Below, one piece after another: positions 39,436 to 54,199 of a DNA stretch of 64,000 nt. A program made the position numbers and the translations under genes. This stretch comes from Sciurus carolinensis (Eukaryota; Chordata; Mammalia; Rodentia; Sciuridae), in NCBI RefSeq assembly GCF_902686445.1, contig NC_062232.1, positions 18,210,897 through 18,274,896 of the forward strand, written 5' to 3'. Numbering within the stretch: the first letter of the stretch is position 1; the number at the start of each line of letters is the position of its first letter. The notes beneath the pieces were generated by a model. That model did no database searches, had not been told where the DNA came from, and was given only the letters and a program-made list of their open reading frames with translations.

Positions 39436-40567
39436 GTAAATCAGCATGGTACTGGCATAAAAAGAATGTAGATGAATGGAATAAAGGACACTGAAATAAA
39501 CCCATGCAGTTATAGCCATCTGAGTTTTGACAAAGGTGCCAAAAACATGTTGGAGAAATTATACCCACTTTAACAAATGGTGCTGCAAAAACTGGAGATA
39601 TTTATGTAGAAGACTGAATCTAGATTCCTTTCTCACCCTGTACCAAGGTCAACTTAAAATGATTCAAAGGCCTAAGCATAAGACCAGAACTTTACAACTG
39701 TATGAAGAAAACACGGGGAATATCTCAAGACATGGGAACAAGCAACAACTTCCTGAATAGGACACAAATAGCTCAGGAAATTACAGCAAGAATCAACAAA
39801 TAGAACTGCATCAAATTTTAAATTTCTGCACAGCAAAAAAAAAATTAACAGAGAGAAGAGACAGCATACTAAATGGGAAAAAAATCTTTGCCAGATACTT
39901 TTCCAACAGAGGAGTAATATCCAGAATATATAAGGACTCAAAAACTTCACAACAAAAAAATGAATAACCCAATCAATAAATGGGCTAATGAACTAAACAG
40001 ATACTTTACAAAAACGTATGAATGACCAATTATTATATGAAAAAATGTTCAACATCTTTAGCCAACAGGAAAATACAAATCAAAACTACACTGAAATTTT
40101 ATTTCACTCTAGTTAAAAATGGCTATCAAGAATATGAAAACCAATAAATGCTGTCAAGGTTCCAGGGAAATAGAAACACATACACTGTTGGTGGGGATAC
40201 AAGTTAGTATAGCCACTATGGAAATAAGAATGGAGGTTCCTCACAAAACTAAAAATAGACCTACCATATGTTCTAGTAATACCCCTCCTGAGAATATACC
40301 TGAAGGAATTAAAGTCAGCATACTACAGAGATACCCACATACCCATGATTGCTGTGGCACTATTCACAATTAGCAAAGTTACAGAATCAGCCTAGGTGCC
40401 TGCGAACAGATCAATGAATAAATAATATGTACACCACAGTGAATCTTAACACTGTGTACATCTACAAGACTGGAATCCTAATTAGAATAAGATATACTCC
40501 ATGTTTGTACAATTATATCAAAATAGACTCTACTGTCATGTATAACTAAAAAGAATAAATAAAAAAA
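39436..40567 (+). mobile_element. Second twin-primed L1: forward segment to poly(A)
   Basis: It begins CAGCATGGTACTGGCATAAA and continues in L1 order (TTTTGACAAAGGTGCCAAAA, AACATCTTTAGCCAACAGGA) to TCTACTGTCATGTATAACTA and an A-rich tail. AGATTTTC at 38361-38368 and 40568-40575 is a probable short target duplication. Confidence 0.85.
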
Positions 40568-40594
40568 AGATTTTCCAAAGGGAAAAAAAAGAAG

Positions 40595-40758
40595 AAAATG
40601 TGATTTCTATACAATGGAATATTATTCAGGCATAAAGAAGAAAGAAACCATGTTATTTGTAGGAAATGAATGGAAATAGAGATCATAATATTAAGTGAAA
40701 TAAGACAGACTCAGAAAGACAAGTATCTCATGTTTTACCTCATATGTGAAATGTAAGG
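40595..40758 (+). mobile_element. L1 ORF2 end fragment, left of LTR
   Basis: ATACAATGGAATATTATTCA and GGCATAAAGAAGAAAGAAAC mark the L1 ORF2 C-terminus from a separate copy. It is interrupted by the LTR at 40759. L1 3' UTR-like sequence (TATGAATATATAAAAATGAA) resumes at about 41171-41220. Confidence 0.7.
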
Positions 40759-41169
40759 TGTCATGGTTTGGATATAAGGTATTTCCAGAAAGCTCATGAT
40801 TAGATTATGAGAACTATAACCTAATCAGTGCATTAATCCATTTGATGGATTAATAATCTGAAAGAACTACTCTTAATAACTGTAACTGGATAGGATGTGA
40901 CTAGAGAAAGAAGGTCACTGGGGGTGTGCCTTTGGGGTTTATATTCTGTCCCTGGTCTGTAAAGATCTCTGTGTGTTTCTGGTTGCCATGTCCTGAGCTA
41001 CTTTCCTCTGCCATGACCTTTGGCCATGATGTTCTGCTTTACCTTGGGTCCAGAGTTATGGAGTTGGCCAATCATGGACTGAAACTCTCAAACTGTGAGC
41101 CAAAATAAACTTTCCCTTCTTTAAAGTTATTCTTGTGTGGTCAAAGCAGTGAAAAAGCTAACTAAAACA
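40759..41169 (+). mobile_element. MaLR-type LTR
   Basis: This 411-bp block begins TGTCATGGTTTGGATATAAG and ends GAAAAAGCTAACTAAAACA. It has internal GTGGGCC-like and TTGCCATGTCCTGAGCTACT segments and an AATAAACTTTCCCTTCT signal near the end. The start, the end and the AATAAA placement match MaLR (MST/THE1-like) LTRs. I did not find a clear target duplication, so the exact ends are provisional. Confidence 0.7.
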
Positions 41170-41220
41170 GCATGTATGAATATATAAAAATGAAGCCCAT
41201 TATTCTATAATGAAAATGCA

Positions 41221-43771
41221 CTATTTTTTTTCAAAAATTGGTAGAAAAAGAAGTGACTACATCAATAACAAAAACTATAATAGAGGAGGGACTCCCAGGA
41301 AAGAGTCGATGTCTGAAATCCATTCACCAGATACAGTTAAAAGTCAACATAATCTATGCATGACATATCTTAAGGCAAACATATGTGAGCTATATCCAAT
41401 AATTTATTTATAAGTTGGAATACTTAAAAATTCTTTTTATTAAATATTATTTTTAAACATTATATAATAATAAATAGATTATTTTTTGTTAGTGTCAAAA
41501 CTGACTCCATTTCTGCCAGACAACAACTGGAGAGTCTTCCTATCCCAACTCAATATGATAAATTTGTATTGCCTAATACGTAAAGGGTTTCCTACTAAAT
41601 ATCTGTTCCTTTAATCATTTTATTCATCTGAATGAAATGTAGAAATGGAGGAAGAGAAGGGTAGGGTAATGAATCTTTTCACATGGCTACTAGGAATGAA
41701 GATGTTTTCAGCCGCCTTGGAAAGGCATCATCTGGCATTTGGGAAAGGAGAATAATAAATTCATTGTGGCCAATAAGACAGTGGTTTCTACACAATGATT
41801 ACTCTTAATTAACTTTATTGCAGAACTCATATCTATTTGCATTCTGAAAAAGCTTCCAATTCTACTTATCACCATCTGTAACTAACAAGTCATGGAAATC
41901 ACACAATTTTCTTTGAACATTCTGTCTTTTTTTAAGGTCGTCTATATTACTGTAATAACTAATCATCTTTGTAATTTTATAAGAAATATTACTAGAAAGT
42001 TGTGAAAACAACCCAATATAAATGTTGCTCACTTGCTCTAAGCCATTTAAAAATATTGGAGAAAGTCAAAAAGTAAACCATCCTTTTCAGTTACATATTC
42101 AAAGATCCATTTCAAATGTTTGCTATTTAATCTATAATCTACACAGGTTGCTTTTTAAAGAATTCTATAAACCTTACTAAAACAAAAAAGCATTCAAACA
42201 AAAGAAAATACCCTTCATTCTTGGAAGTATACCTTAAGAATATTGTAAATTTAGTCACAATAATGTATTTTATGCAATATTATAATACCTATAGATAAGA
42301 TAAATCATTGTATTACTATTTTATATGTGTTCGATGAAATAAAAATCTAAATATTTAAGAAAAAAGAATACCAAAAGCAGAAGCATTTCACAGAGAGTAC
42401 ATGAATGCATACCTACTACAGTACTCACAGCACAAAGTCGGAAAAAGACACTCAGCAGCAAACCAGGGAGACAATTCTACAACATTCACATCAGTATCAG
42501 AAGACCCTCACACTTTTTCAGAGCAGCATTAGTAACAAAAATTCAAACTGAAGTTGTGATAATTATAATATTTCAATTTATTGTGGCAAGAAAAAAGCAT
42601 CAAGTTAATGCATTAAATTCTTGGTCATAGTTTATTTATTTATTACCAGAGACTGCTTCTTTTAGAATTTTTACACCAGTAAACTAGAAAACAAAGAAGA
42701 TCTTAACCAAATTGGCATAGGAATTAAGTTTAAGTACTGAAATAGTTCTACTTTAAAATTTAATATAATTTCTTGGAGATGTGACCAAAGGAGTTCTTAA
42801 ATTCCAACCATGCTCACAATCCAAACTCAGTTGCTAAAAATACTCCACATACCTATTATATGATGAAAATAAGTTGCTAAAGTTAATAACAAGAAAAACT
42901 TTGACCTCCTTGCAGATACGCAATCAGAAAAGGTCTTTTAGGTATAGTCATTTTCATCAAATCTGTCCTAGGCAAACATCTGCCCTATGTAAATATGTGT
43001 GCATATTTATACACACATTTATATTTACACAGTTTAAAATCAATTACTATAAACCACAACATTTATTTGCTCTAAATTTTTCATGGCTTGTTTAACATTC
43101 CTACATAAGGTGTGTGCAGGAAACAGAAACTACAATTAGAATGAGTGTTAAGAATCAGATTTTGTTATCAAGGTTTAGAAGAGCACACTCTTCTGTCCAA
43201 AAGTTTAACTGCAAATTGGCTAGCAGTGAGGTAAAATAAGGGGCTAACTATTAGTAGTCTTTACCCAAGTACATTATGCTTCTTTTTCATAGACATATTC
43301 CCCAATTAGTCAAAGGTAATGGAAAAAATCTAATCAAGTAAAGGATTAATTGCAATAGAATGGTAACTGGTATAACATTCATTCTAGAAAATCATTTTTC
43401 ATATCACAACACATATTTATAAAGTCAAAAAATATTTTTTATGCATGGAAAAGCATACAGTTTATACAGGAGAGAATTAAGGTACAGGATTCTTGACACC
43501 AGGCCAGGGCCAATACTGCATTTTAGGAACATTTTGAGAATTTTGAGTTTTAGGTTATCACAACAGTTGGGTTACTGAATGATTGTTAGATCAATATATG
43601 GAACAATCTCACACGTTGAAAAATTGCTCTATATTCCAAGTGACTTCTTTTTTTCATTTGACAGTGCTTATTATTAGTATTTCCAGAGAGGCAAGTCAAA
43701 ATTATTTCACAAGGCATTGCTTATCTTCTCATATTACCAAATTTAAGAATATGATAAACTCTAATTTTAAT
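41221..43771. other. AT-rich intronic stretch, nothing recognised
   Basis: No supported feature. Confidence 0.5.
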
Positions 43772-44265
43772 TTAAACATAATTTTTATTTTAGGATAATT
43801 TAAGATACATAGAAGTTGCAAAAATAGTATTGATAGTTCCTATATACCCCTCACCCATATTCTATTATTAACATCTCATATTCCTTTGGTATATTTGTCA
43901 CAACTAAGAAGCCAATATCAGTATATTGCTATTAAATTAAACTCCACACTTTCCTAGAATTTCATTACTTTTTTTCCTAGTGTTCTTTTTTGTTTCCACG
44001 ATACTATCAAGGATACCCTAAGAACAATTAATCATCATGTATCCTAGGCCTCCTCTAATCTGTTTTTCACATTTTCCTTGCTTTACATGATCTTAATATT
44101 TTTGAGGAGAATTTATTGGTCAGATATTCTTAAAATGTCCTTAAATTTGGTTTTGGTTAATGTTTTCCTCATGGTTATAATGGGGTTATGGATTTGGGGG
44201 GAAAAGACCAACAGAGTGCCATCCTCATTGCATCATATCAAGGGTACATTATACTAAATTTTTAA
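43772..44265. mobile_element. Ancient L1M 3' region fragment
   Basis: TTTTATTTTAGGATAATTTA, TATACCCCTCACCCATATTC, TTTGTCACAACTAAGAAGCC and TAATGGGGTTATGGATTTGG match, in order, a known old mammalian L1 3' segment. I leave the orientation open. Confidence 0.65.
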
Positions 44266-46124
44266 TGTGAGTAGATATATTATCTATGAATTTTATTTCA
44301 GGAGACATAACATAATGACTGTAATACAAAATGGGTATTGGGTCCAAAAAGATTAATGTATGGAAAAAAGAATAAAAAAGACTGCAATGTGTGTATCTAT
44401 TTGGATTATGATTTTTAAAAACTATATGAGAACTTATGACATTCATGAAACTAGAAATCTGAACAACTAAATATTGATGATATTAAGGAATTAATTTTGG
44501 TGTTATTAAATGGTGCTATACTTCTCTAGCTACTATTGTGTTGTATTTACTTTCTGTGTATGTGTTGGTTTTCAGCATAAATATAAAAATTAGCTGGCAA
44601 AGCAGACTCATTTGAAAAATAACTTCAAACATAAGAAACTAATGCCTTTAAACATTGTCAGAAATATCTTAAAATTAATGGAGATGGAAATTTATGGTAT
44701 TTCCACATTTAAAAGTCTATCTATTGCCAGACTGCTTTTTAGCATAGCATATCAACAATTATTTCAAGGAACATGATGAAATTCTCAAAAATATCAGCAA
44801 ATAAAATTAATTTCCATTCATAGGAATTTCAGAAGATAATGAGCACTTTAGAAGAAAGAAAAGTGTTTAAATAATCAAATGGACAAGGCTAATGCAACTT
44901 CAAAATATTGGTAGTTACCATAGTTCATAGTTGTTATTTTTTTAAAAGTGTCTATTGTCCTGGGTACTATAAAATCTTTTATAAAAAGTGATAGACTTCA
45001 AACCATTTTCTGTACAATAATACTTTAAATTGTTTCCAGTTCTTTAAAATTTCTAGTCAAAAGCAAGCTCACCTCAATTCTACTAAAAGAAAACAAAGAG
45101 AAATAGAAAACATCGTCTTTGTATTGTCACTATGAACAAATCCTACTTTAGGTTCCTGTATATGTACTTGACTATATTCTTAGATACATATATAAAACTA
45201 TATTCAACACTTTTAAACATAATGTAAACTAACTGAACTGAACTTTTCATTATCATTTTACAAATACTCAACTGATTAAACATCTCTAACTCATACTTGA
45301 TCGCTCCATATTTTGTATTTATTTCAAAAGTTTTTGATTAATTATGAGTCAATTTTCATTAGCACTTCAGGTCGCTTTTGTGCATTACTAAGCTATCATA
45401 TCACAATCTGGTGTATGATAATGATTTTCAAACAAAGCAATTTTAGGAGACCAATTACATTTGGTAGATACATAAGGATTTTCTGAGATATAGGAATGCA
45501 CAGAAAAATGTCTGTAAAATACACTGATGGAATGCAACGCTAACCAATGCTCAGTTAATCTGAACAGAATAAGTCATATCTAATAAAACATGAAGCACTT
45601 ATGAACATCTTTTATCAGGCACCATGTACTTTTGTTAGTAATCCTTTGAGAACAAAATATCTCCTCAGCACTGAGTTTACAGAAGTAATGAACTGAACTA
45701 GGGTTTCTTTACGTAGGTCCAGTCTCATCAGAGGGTAACATCAAATTCCTCAGGTTCACTATAAAATAAAAAAGTTGTCACCAAGACAACACTTGTGTGT
45801 GGTATCTTTGTCATTAGCTAGAATCTTATTCTGAGTAGAAATACCTCACCATACACACACATTCTGTTATATGCCAAATGGACCCAACAACCACAGTTCA
45901 CCTTACCAGGCTAGAGAAATTAGGCCTGATGGAGAAGACATCTACCTGTTTTCAAAGTATTCCCAGAATTCCTTTTATGTCACATCTACCTCTGTAAAAA
46001 AGGTATGGTGGAAATATTATGTATTTTTGAACCAGTTAGAAATCAATCAAATGGCATAATAAAAACAAACACCTATTCAATAAATATTTGGATATATAGG
46101 ATAATTCATTCAATATTTCTAAGC
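44266..46124. other. AT-rich intronic stretch, nothing recognised
   Basis: No supported feature. Confidence 0.5.
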
Positions 46125-46260
46125 AAAAATCTCTCTAAGCAGAAGTCTCTTCATATGTAACATATAGATAATTCCAATCTTTCAGGGCTGGGATAAGCAT
46201 TAAAGATAATGTAGGGAAAGCACCTATGACAGTATGTGGTATGTGGTAAGCACTTAAAAA
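46125..46260 (+). repeat. MIR fragment
   Basis: GTAACATATAGATAATTCCA, AGGGCTGGGATAAGCATTAA and ATGTGGTAAGCACTTAAAAA follow the MIR 3' half. Confidence 0.55.
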
Positions 46261-48109
46261 TCCTCTTATTATTTCTGCCTCCAAAGGTTGCCAAAATAAA
46301 TCAACTTATTCCTTAATTTAAAAAAGCTGATATTTATAATGCACTTAAATACCAGGCATTGTTTTAAGAAAACCACCACTGAAAACTGTGGCAAAGTACA
46401 GAAAAACTATTTAAATTGGTGATTCTATAGGTAACACTGCCGCACCCATTTTGTAAAAATGAGAAAATCCAGGATCTACACCAGACCTCTATTGATTTGT
46501 TTCAGGAATTACTTGAAAAAACATATTGCAAAAGTCTGTTTTAAAAATAGCAGATATATCTGAAACAAAATTTAAAAGTTCAAGCAAACAACAACAAAAA
46601 GAGAATACTGGGCAACATATGAAAGGGCAACTAACTTAATGCATATTTTATTTAAAAACTGTCCAATCTACCCAACAAGACTAAGAACATTATGTCAAAT
46701 ATATATAAATATAAATCTATGTATATTTATATATAACAGCCATGTGTGCTCTACTTGATATTAGTTATGTAACAATGCTTTTATCATATATTGTTAGCAC
46801 ATGTTTTGGTTTATTTAATAAATATTGATTTTAGAAACAATTTTATGTTGTGTCAAAATACTCAACAGAGGAACATAGAAAACCAAATTATTGTATGTTA
46901 GTTAAACAAACTTTAATGAACTTATGCAAATACTGACAAACCCTTTCTTTGCTGAAATTACAAGTATAATAAAATGAAAACTTCTATTAGAATTAGAATT
47001 TAAATTGAAATCGAACAAGAAATTAAATAATCTTCAAAATTTTTAAAGTTCTATCATCTTAAATAGTTGTTTGTGAGTCAAATTAGGATATAATTTGCAA
47101 TTCATATTTATCACTAGCCAGAACATTAAAGCCTGAAGGTGTTTTTGTAAGAGTTTACAAAAGCAGCATACCTATGCCAAGGTCTTAAACTTTTCACTTA
47201 TTCTGCTTTATACTTTAACAATTATAAATTGAGAGAGGTCAAGCTGTATTAGAAAAATCTCTATGCTATGTCTACCAGTTATATCTAATAGCATGTAATG
47301 CACAAAAATTCCACATGGCCCAACTGTATTCAGCAAGTTATGCTTTACAAACAACTCTCTACATATGTTCTTAACAAGTACTCCTCAAAAAGTTAAGTCA
47401 AAATCAATTTATACATAATTTTAAAAATTAAAGTTATTTTTAAGTCAGGGAGTAATGGAAAATTACACACAAAAATATTGATTTAAGGTACAATTTAAAT
47501 ACTTAATTTTAATCCTATTAATAAAAATGTAAATTCAGCACTGACTACAATAAAGAAGATAATGGTTTTCATTAAGCTAAGAAGTTATTTTTCCACTTTA
47601 TGTCTTTAATTAACAATTTAGGGATAGTTTATTTTCACAACACAAACATAAACTTTTTTATATGAAGACAAACAATGCATTGTACCAATCTCATTCTACC
47701 ATGTGCTCTAAAATATACAGATTTTTTAAATACCAAAATGAATAATTAGAAAATTTGAATGAAAGAAAACAAACAAATGCTTAGAATAAGGGTTATATTT
47801 CCATTTTAATCTAGTAAGTATTTGCTGCTGCCCTATTGACATATTTCCACCATATTTATAATATTTAGGGCATAAATTAAAAAGTGCCATTAGTTCATTG
47901 AAATTATTAATATTTCATTACATAATGAATCTAAAGCATGATTATGAACTTTGAATTGGCTAAAGCAACAAAACTCTACTTCGCACTGTATTCTGGCACA
48001 CAATGTCCAAGTTGGCACTGAAGTATCCATTAGAGCACTACAAGGGACATTATGTGTATTGTCTTTTAGGAAAACAGATTTGCTGACAGACCAGTAATCT
48101 GTGAATAAA
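46261..48109. other. AT-rich intronic stretch, nothing recognised
   Basis: A TATATAAATATAAATC-type run lies at 46698-46735. Nothing else can be named. Confidence 0.5.
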
Positions 48110-48235
48110 TTAATTTATTCCTTCACTCGACAAATATTTTCTGAGTGCCTATTTTATACCAGATACTTCTTTACACATTGTTAAAAAAAAAATAGGGCCC
48201 CTGCCCTCATCTTGTGCAGGAAATAACCACACAAA
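48110..48235 (+). repeat. Ancient mammalian interspersed repeat, unnamed
   Basis: TTCCTTCACTCGACAAATAT, TTTCTGAGTGCCTATTTTAT and GGGCCCCTGCCCTCATCTTG resemble a widespread mammalian repeat phrase. The family is uncertain (MIR or L2-related). Confidence 0.5.
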
Positions 48236-51200
48236 TTAATCTGAAAGTAAAACCGGCAACTGGGACACAGAAGATATATATGGTACTAGAAGAGCATATA
48301 ACTGAAGATTTGATGTGATTTGGAAAACAGAGAAGGCTTTCCTGATGTATAGGAGGAAAAGCTTGAGATTTGAAAGACGAGTAGGGATTAACTAGATGAA
48401 GAAAATAGGAAAGAAGGAATACATGAAGTGCAAAGACCCAGTGGTGGACAAACAGAAAGACTGAAGGGCAGCCAGTATAGTTGGTGTTGGACATCTGGCT
48501 TACTTCATATGCAATAACCAAACCTTCAATGGTCTCACAGCCATGTAAGGACTTTGATCTTTTTTATAAAAACAATCAGAAGCCATCAAATTGTTTTAAG
48601 TTGATGAAGGTGAGAACCGAGAGGATAGGATCAGTTAAGAGTCATTCTTAAGGAAAGGTCGTATTTTGGTAAGAGAAATGGGGGAAATGGAGCACATTAA
48701 TTTTTATCAGTTCTAAACTTAGCTACCATTTCTCAAACTTTTCCACATATGTACCCATAACTGATGAACGGAATGTACTCATAACCCGGGAAGTATGGAG
48801 AACACAGTTTTAAACAGCCTGCTGAAAGTCTAAAATTCTTGTTAATGCTTCTGGTCTCATCTTTAAAATCATACTGATTTTGCTCTCTCCATCACGAATA
48901 TAATATCCATGTTAGACTTAATGTGAAAATAATATTTTAAAATGCTTAGCAAAAATCAACCGTTTACTTCTGATAATTTGGCTTTCACAACCACGGAAAT
49001 ATACCATTTTGAGAAGCATGGACCTATGCTATTCATGAAAACTGTGAATTCACCCACTAAATGTTATTCAACATGATGTCACATTGAAGGCACACTTGGT
49101 TTTTGGTAAGATACTAAACCATGACAAAAATCATAAAAAGTAAAAAGTTTTGGACTCTGTTTTTTTCAACTTATCTTCTGTCCCTTCCCCCTTTTAAATT
49201 AGTACAGACGCTCCATTCTTCTACTACATTTATAGACAGTAACACTGCATGTTTCACAGTTGTCTTATGTGTATGGTACTGTAAAGAAGTCATATCAAAA
49301 ACTAAAAGTCATTAAGAGTAAATTAAGTTTTAAAGTTACTCTGCTATAAATGAAAGTGGTAATTTATCATTGCTTTAAGAACAGTATTAATATTTCCATT
49401 CTTCATATAAGAATATGGATCAGTAAAATTCTAAATATTCGAAAACAACCTTAATGATGTAATTAATCTTCAAAATAACTCATTTTAACAATATTCCTGA
49501 GAAACGGATTTGAACCAGCTGCACCAATTCAATACACATTCCTTGTGGGCTTATTTTTGGCAGCCAAAGTTTTATAATGTGGTATTTATTTAAACTCAGG
49601 ACATGATGAGAGTTTTATTGTCTCTGTGAAATGCAGATTTGTTCTTGTACTCTTTTTGCCACCTACTCGCACTCCTCCCTCACTTTCCACCTTGTGCCCA
49701 CTGCTCCCCTTCAACCACATAAACCTAGATAAATTCCTCTGGTTAATCACCCCATATCAACTCCAGAGTCTTTTGCTGTACCTCTACATTTAGGATATAT
49801 CCCTCTTAGACAATGCCTTAATTATATAAATAGCTTATAAAGAGTTGCTAAAGTGACATCTTCCATGTGTGCTCCTTTCATGGTTCATAACATTATCTTC
49901 TCTTTCCACTGGTGCTGTAAACATAATGGAAACATTTTTTAAAATTTAACTCCCTGTACTAGTTGGTGCCTGTCTCTGTCTTGGCATAGGTTTGTAAATG
50001 TCATTGCCATTCCTCACAAACGTTAGTTTCTCCAGAGCAGAGAACAATTTATTTAAAACAATCCATTAAAACATCTTTCATGCAGAAATACTAAGTAAAT
50101 AATATCTGAGGACTAAAATACAAATACATATTCTTTCTCTAATCAGGAGTAAATCATGTGTTAACCTAAGGCAAAAATGTTAACAACTTAAGTAAGAATG
50201 TTTCTTGTGAGCTGTACATATCAAAATGGCAAATGTCTTGTTTGCATAAAATGACAAGAATTCCTGTTCCAAAAAAGTGTCACATCCAAAGTAGATGACT
50301 GTTGGTGTCTGTCTAGTCAAACTGCAACTGAAAAACTTCTAATTTTTCAAAAGGAAGTGATATAAACTATTTGATATATTGTTCAACATATATTCTTAAA
50401 GTCTTCTATTTCTATTTCCTGCCAGAAATTTATTTCTGATCTTTCCCTCAGGGCACTAAAAATTTTGACATTTTCCCTTATCAAATTAAGATAAATTTCA
50501 ACCTAGACTCTGGTTCCCATGAGGGGGCAAAATAATTACTAAAGAGTTTTGTACCTGTCAAAACTTCTTTGCCTTATCAGATACATTCCCCTTTACAGCA
50601 TTTAACTTTTATACTTAATGGACCTTATTTCTTGACTACATTTTCCACAATTATACAGTTGTGTGCAAAATATTACTCTTGTTTTTATACCTAAAATAAT
50701 GTATTTCATTTTCTATCAAGGTGGCTGAGTCACTGGGATAGAAATTAGAAGTCAGGGGACGTCTCTTTAAAAAAATGGTTTATAGTAAATAGGAAAGAAT
50801 AGCTTGGTGATTGTGGAATGTGCTGAGAAAAGGCTGTCTTAAAATTTGAATTATTTAAGGGATTATAATAATATAATATTGGTTGGAGCCAAGTCACAGA
50901 GACCATAAGAGAAGACCAGCAAAGCAGGGACTGTTGGTTTACTCCAGAAATCATAATAATTTTATTTGACCCAGAACAAGAATAAAGACCACTAGAAAAT
51001 GCTGTGCAGGAAGTTGATCCTAGAGAATATATACCTTAATTATGTGAATAATTTGAATGCTTTTCAAAGTTGGAAAAGCTGTGAGAAGAAAACTTGAATT
51101 ATTGGGAGTGAGATGCAGAATGAAAATTAATAGGAAAATTAATAACAGGAGTCCTGAAGTGTTCTGAGATTTTTGTTATATTTCAGAGAGCAAAAAAGCA

Positions 51201-53850
51201 GAGGACTGGGGACTCAAACAAATGCAAATGATTAAGTATTTCTAGGCTCTGCAAGTGGACAAATAGGAGTTGAGAAATAACTTATTTTAGAGTAATAAAA
51301 TGAGCAAAAAAGTAGAAAGTTATTGGTCTACTTTAATGTCTATGGATTTTTAGATAATTTGTTCAATTTTAATTACTTTGAAAAGAATTTATGTTTTAAA
51401 TTTTTACCAAAACTACAAGAGGACTGAATGCAACTTCCAACTGAAGGTTGGTTTCAAATGTTAAATGGCATTTGATTTTTTCCAAAAATACTTTTATGAA
51501 ATTAATTTTAGGGCTTATAAGATCTCTCTAAATAGCCAAAAATACTTTCAGAATAATCTGGGATATAACTACTTATTTTACTGACTCATAAGGAAGTTTG
51601 TGTATTTACTGGAAACAACACTGATAATGTGTCATATTGAGTTTTTATTGTCAATAGAAAATTTGGTGAGTATTGGATTTTATTAATAGTGAAGTTGGGG
51701 TGAATAAAAATGCAAGTCTTTCCTCACATCTTTAGTAATAATTAACATAAATTTTATATTTACCTCTCCCTCAAATGCATTTAAAAATAGATCAAAATTA
51801 ATTGCAATGTATAAATGGTCTTTCATAATCTCGAATCAATGTTACCAAAGTTTAATAATCTTCTCAGCCCATTTTCACCTTCATTTTCTTTCATGATGAG
51901 AGTTTCCATACCACTTCTATTAGTTATCTAGAACCATATATATAATGTTTATATACATACATATAGTTATATCTCTCATTTAATGATTGCTTTCTGTTTA
52001 GAGAAGAGAAAAATATCCTAGAAAGAACATAAACCATGCACCTTATTAAACAGTCATAATTATTTATGATTGTGACAAGCTAAAAGCATATGCTAGATGA
52101 TTTAAATATTAAGGATGATGAAATTGTCCCATCAGGAGCATGCTCTGAAGAACTCCCACAATGTTGCAGTTGTGCAATCATCTTGTTCCTTTTTCAGTAC
52201 TGCCTTTATAACACTGTACATTATACAACATTAAGTGAGTTTAAACTATCTCAAAGCTGGGAGCTAAGTTAGCAGTTAACTTTTAAATATTATTGCATCT
52301 GAGAAAAGGGTGAAAATATTTTTTAATGTCTTTTGTTAAAGTTTACATGGGGAAAAAAGTAGAGAGGGAAAAATTAATTAAGGTAGTAGTGTAAGTTACA
52401 ACTTGAAGAAATGTTCATTTCATCCAATTATTTCTTAAAATCTTATTTTTGAAAACATCTCAAATCAAATGTATATTAATATTATGAAACTTTTAGCAGC
52501 AAGAAGTTTGGGATGTGAAAATAGGTAATTACATCAGTCAATCTCTTCCAGTCCTTTGCTGTACAAAGATACACAAATTCTATCCTGGCTACCTAACTGA
52601 TCTTGACAAATAGCTCTAAAATGCCTCACCAACAGGCACAAAAACAAGTCATTCAACTTAAAAATAATGGGCACTGAAAAATCACAGCTAAAGATGTTAA
52701 CCTAATTTCAAAGAAATACATTTTAGGCTGAAGAATTTTTAAAAGACGTGTACTGATAAACTAATAACGTGTGTCAGATTATGTGCAACATATGCTGTAC
52801 TTGTTTCAGTGGACCTAAACTGTAGAGATAAGGAAAACTGCAAGAATGTAACTCAGTGGGAGGTGAAGATGGAGTATACTGCACTCACTGCAAGCATCAT
52901 GGGAATTTGTGAGAGGTAGTATATGAAGCTAATGGAGCCAAGATAGCTTGTCTTTGAATATTTCAGCAACAGACTCAAAGTAAAGTAGCCTTTCAGACAA
53001 AATTTTCTAAAAAGGATATTAATTGAGCATTCTTCCTTCCTACATATACTCTGGCTCTTTCTTCCATGACTGAGAAATAGAGAAGACAGATGTTTGTATC
53101 TGAGAAAGAGGGGAGGGAAGGGAGTTGGTGGGAATCTAGAAAGGTGGAATTTCAATAGCAAATATGGAAAGAGAACAAGCAGCAGAAAAGATGGGCCAGC
53201 CACTGCAGGACTCTTAGTCATCTTTATAACCCCCATGGCACCTTAGCACAATGCACCGCACACAGGGGGGCAGTAGATAAATAATGAATTAGGTTTAATT
53301 CAATTCAGTCACATTTATACTGTGCTTTGCAATTACAAACCCCTTTTCACGTATTAGAAAAGTCAATGAGGAACAAGGGGGCAAGAATGGGATAAAAGTA
53401 AAATTGATAAAGAAAAATGTACAAGAATAACCAAAGACAGAAAAAGGAAGGGGATAAATTGAGTTTCTCCTTGTTACTTTCAATCCTTTCCAATCATCAC
53501 AGCTTTCATGCTAAAGTACCTGGAGTTTAGAAAGTCTGACTGCTAAGCAAGCCCAAAGAAAAGGGGCTCTCTCACCTTCGGAAAGGGCATTTTCAAAGAT
53601 AAGCCTCAGGTTCCTTACTGATCTAGAGTTCATGCTCAGGTATAACCTCCAGCAAAGCTCTGACATTCCAAGTGTCTTCCAAGCTTGCCCAAGGAATTCC
53701 TTTATTCCATTCATCCTGCTCAGCATTCCCAAAATATTAGGGAAGAGAAGGGCCTGGGAATGGACTAGGGAGGTTTTCTACAACCCCCCAAAATCAGACA
53801 ACAGAGGGAGGTAGTGAGGCAAGAAAGGCCAGGACTAGAGAAAAAGCCCA
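48236..53850. other. Intron 1 stretch, nothing recognised
   Basis: AT-rich with scattered chance ORFs (for example 53236-52853). GC content rises toward the CpG island after about 53500. Confidence 0.45.
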
Positions 53851-54199
53851 CGTTTGCGACTAGGAGGATGAATGTCTGTAACTGTGGTTATTGAAACTGC
53901 CAGGGGCAAAAGGCGGTGGTGGGAGCTTCAATATGGAAGAAAGGAGAGGTGTACTTGAAAGGTACCACCTTACAACTGGCGTTGAGCCCCTAACAAAAAG
54001 CCACCAGGACCAAAGCCTCAAGCGGCCTGAATCCAGGGAAGCAAAGGGCACGCGGGGATGCGCAGGAGGCAGCCTACACATATCCAGAGCAGATGCTGTC
54101 CCAAGGGAAGCATGTTTTCCCATTCCAAAGTAGCACGTCTCCTGAGCATTCTCTGCCCAACATGGGGGAGGGGGCTCCCCAGCCTCCAAATGGGGGCAA

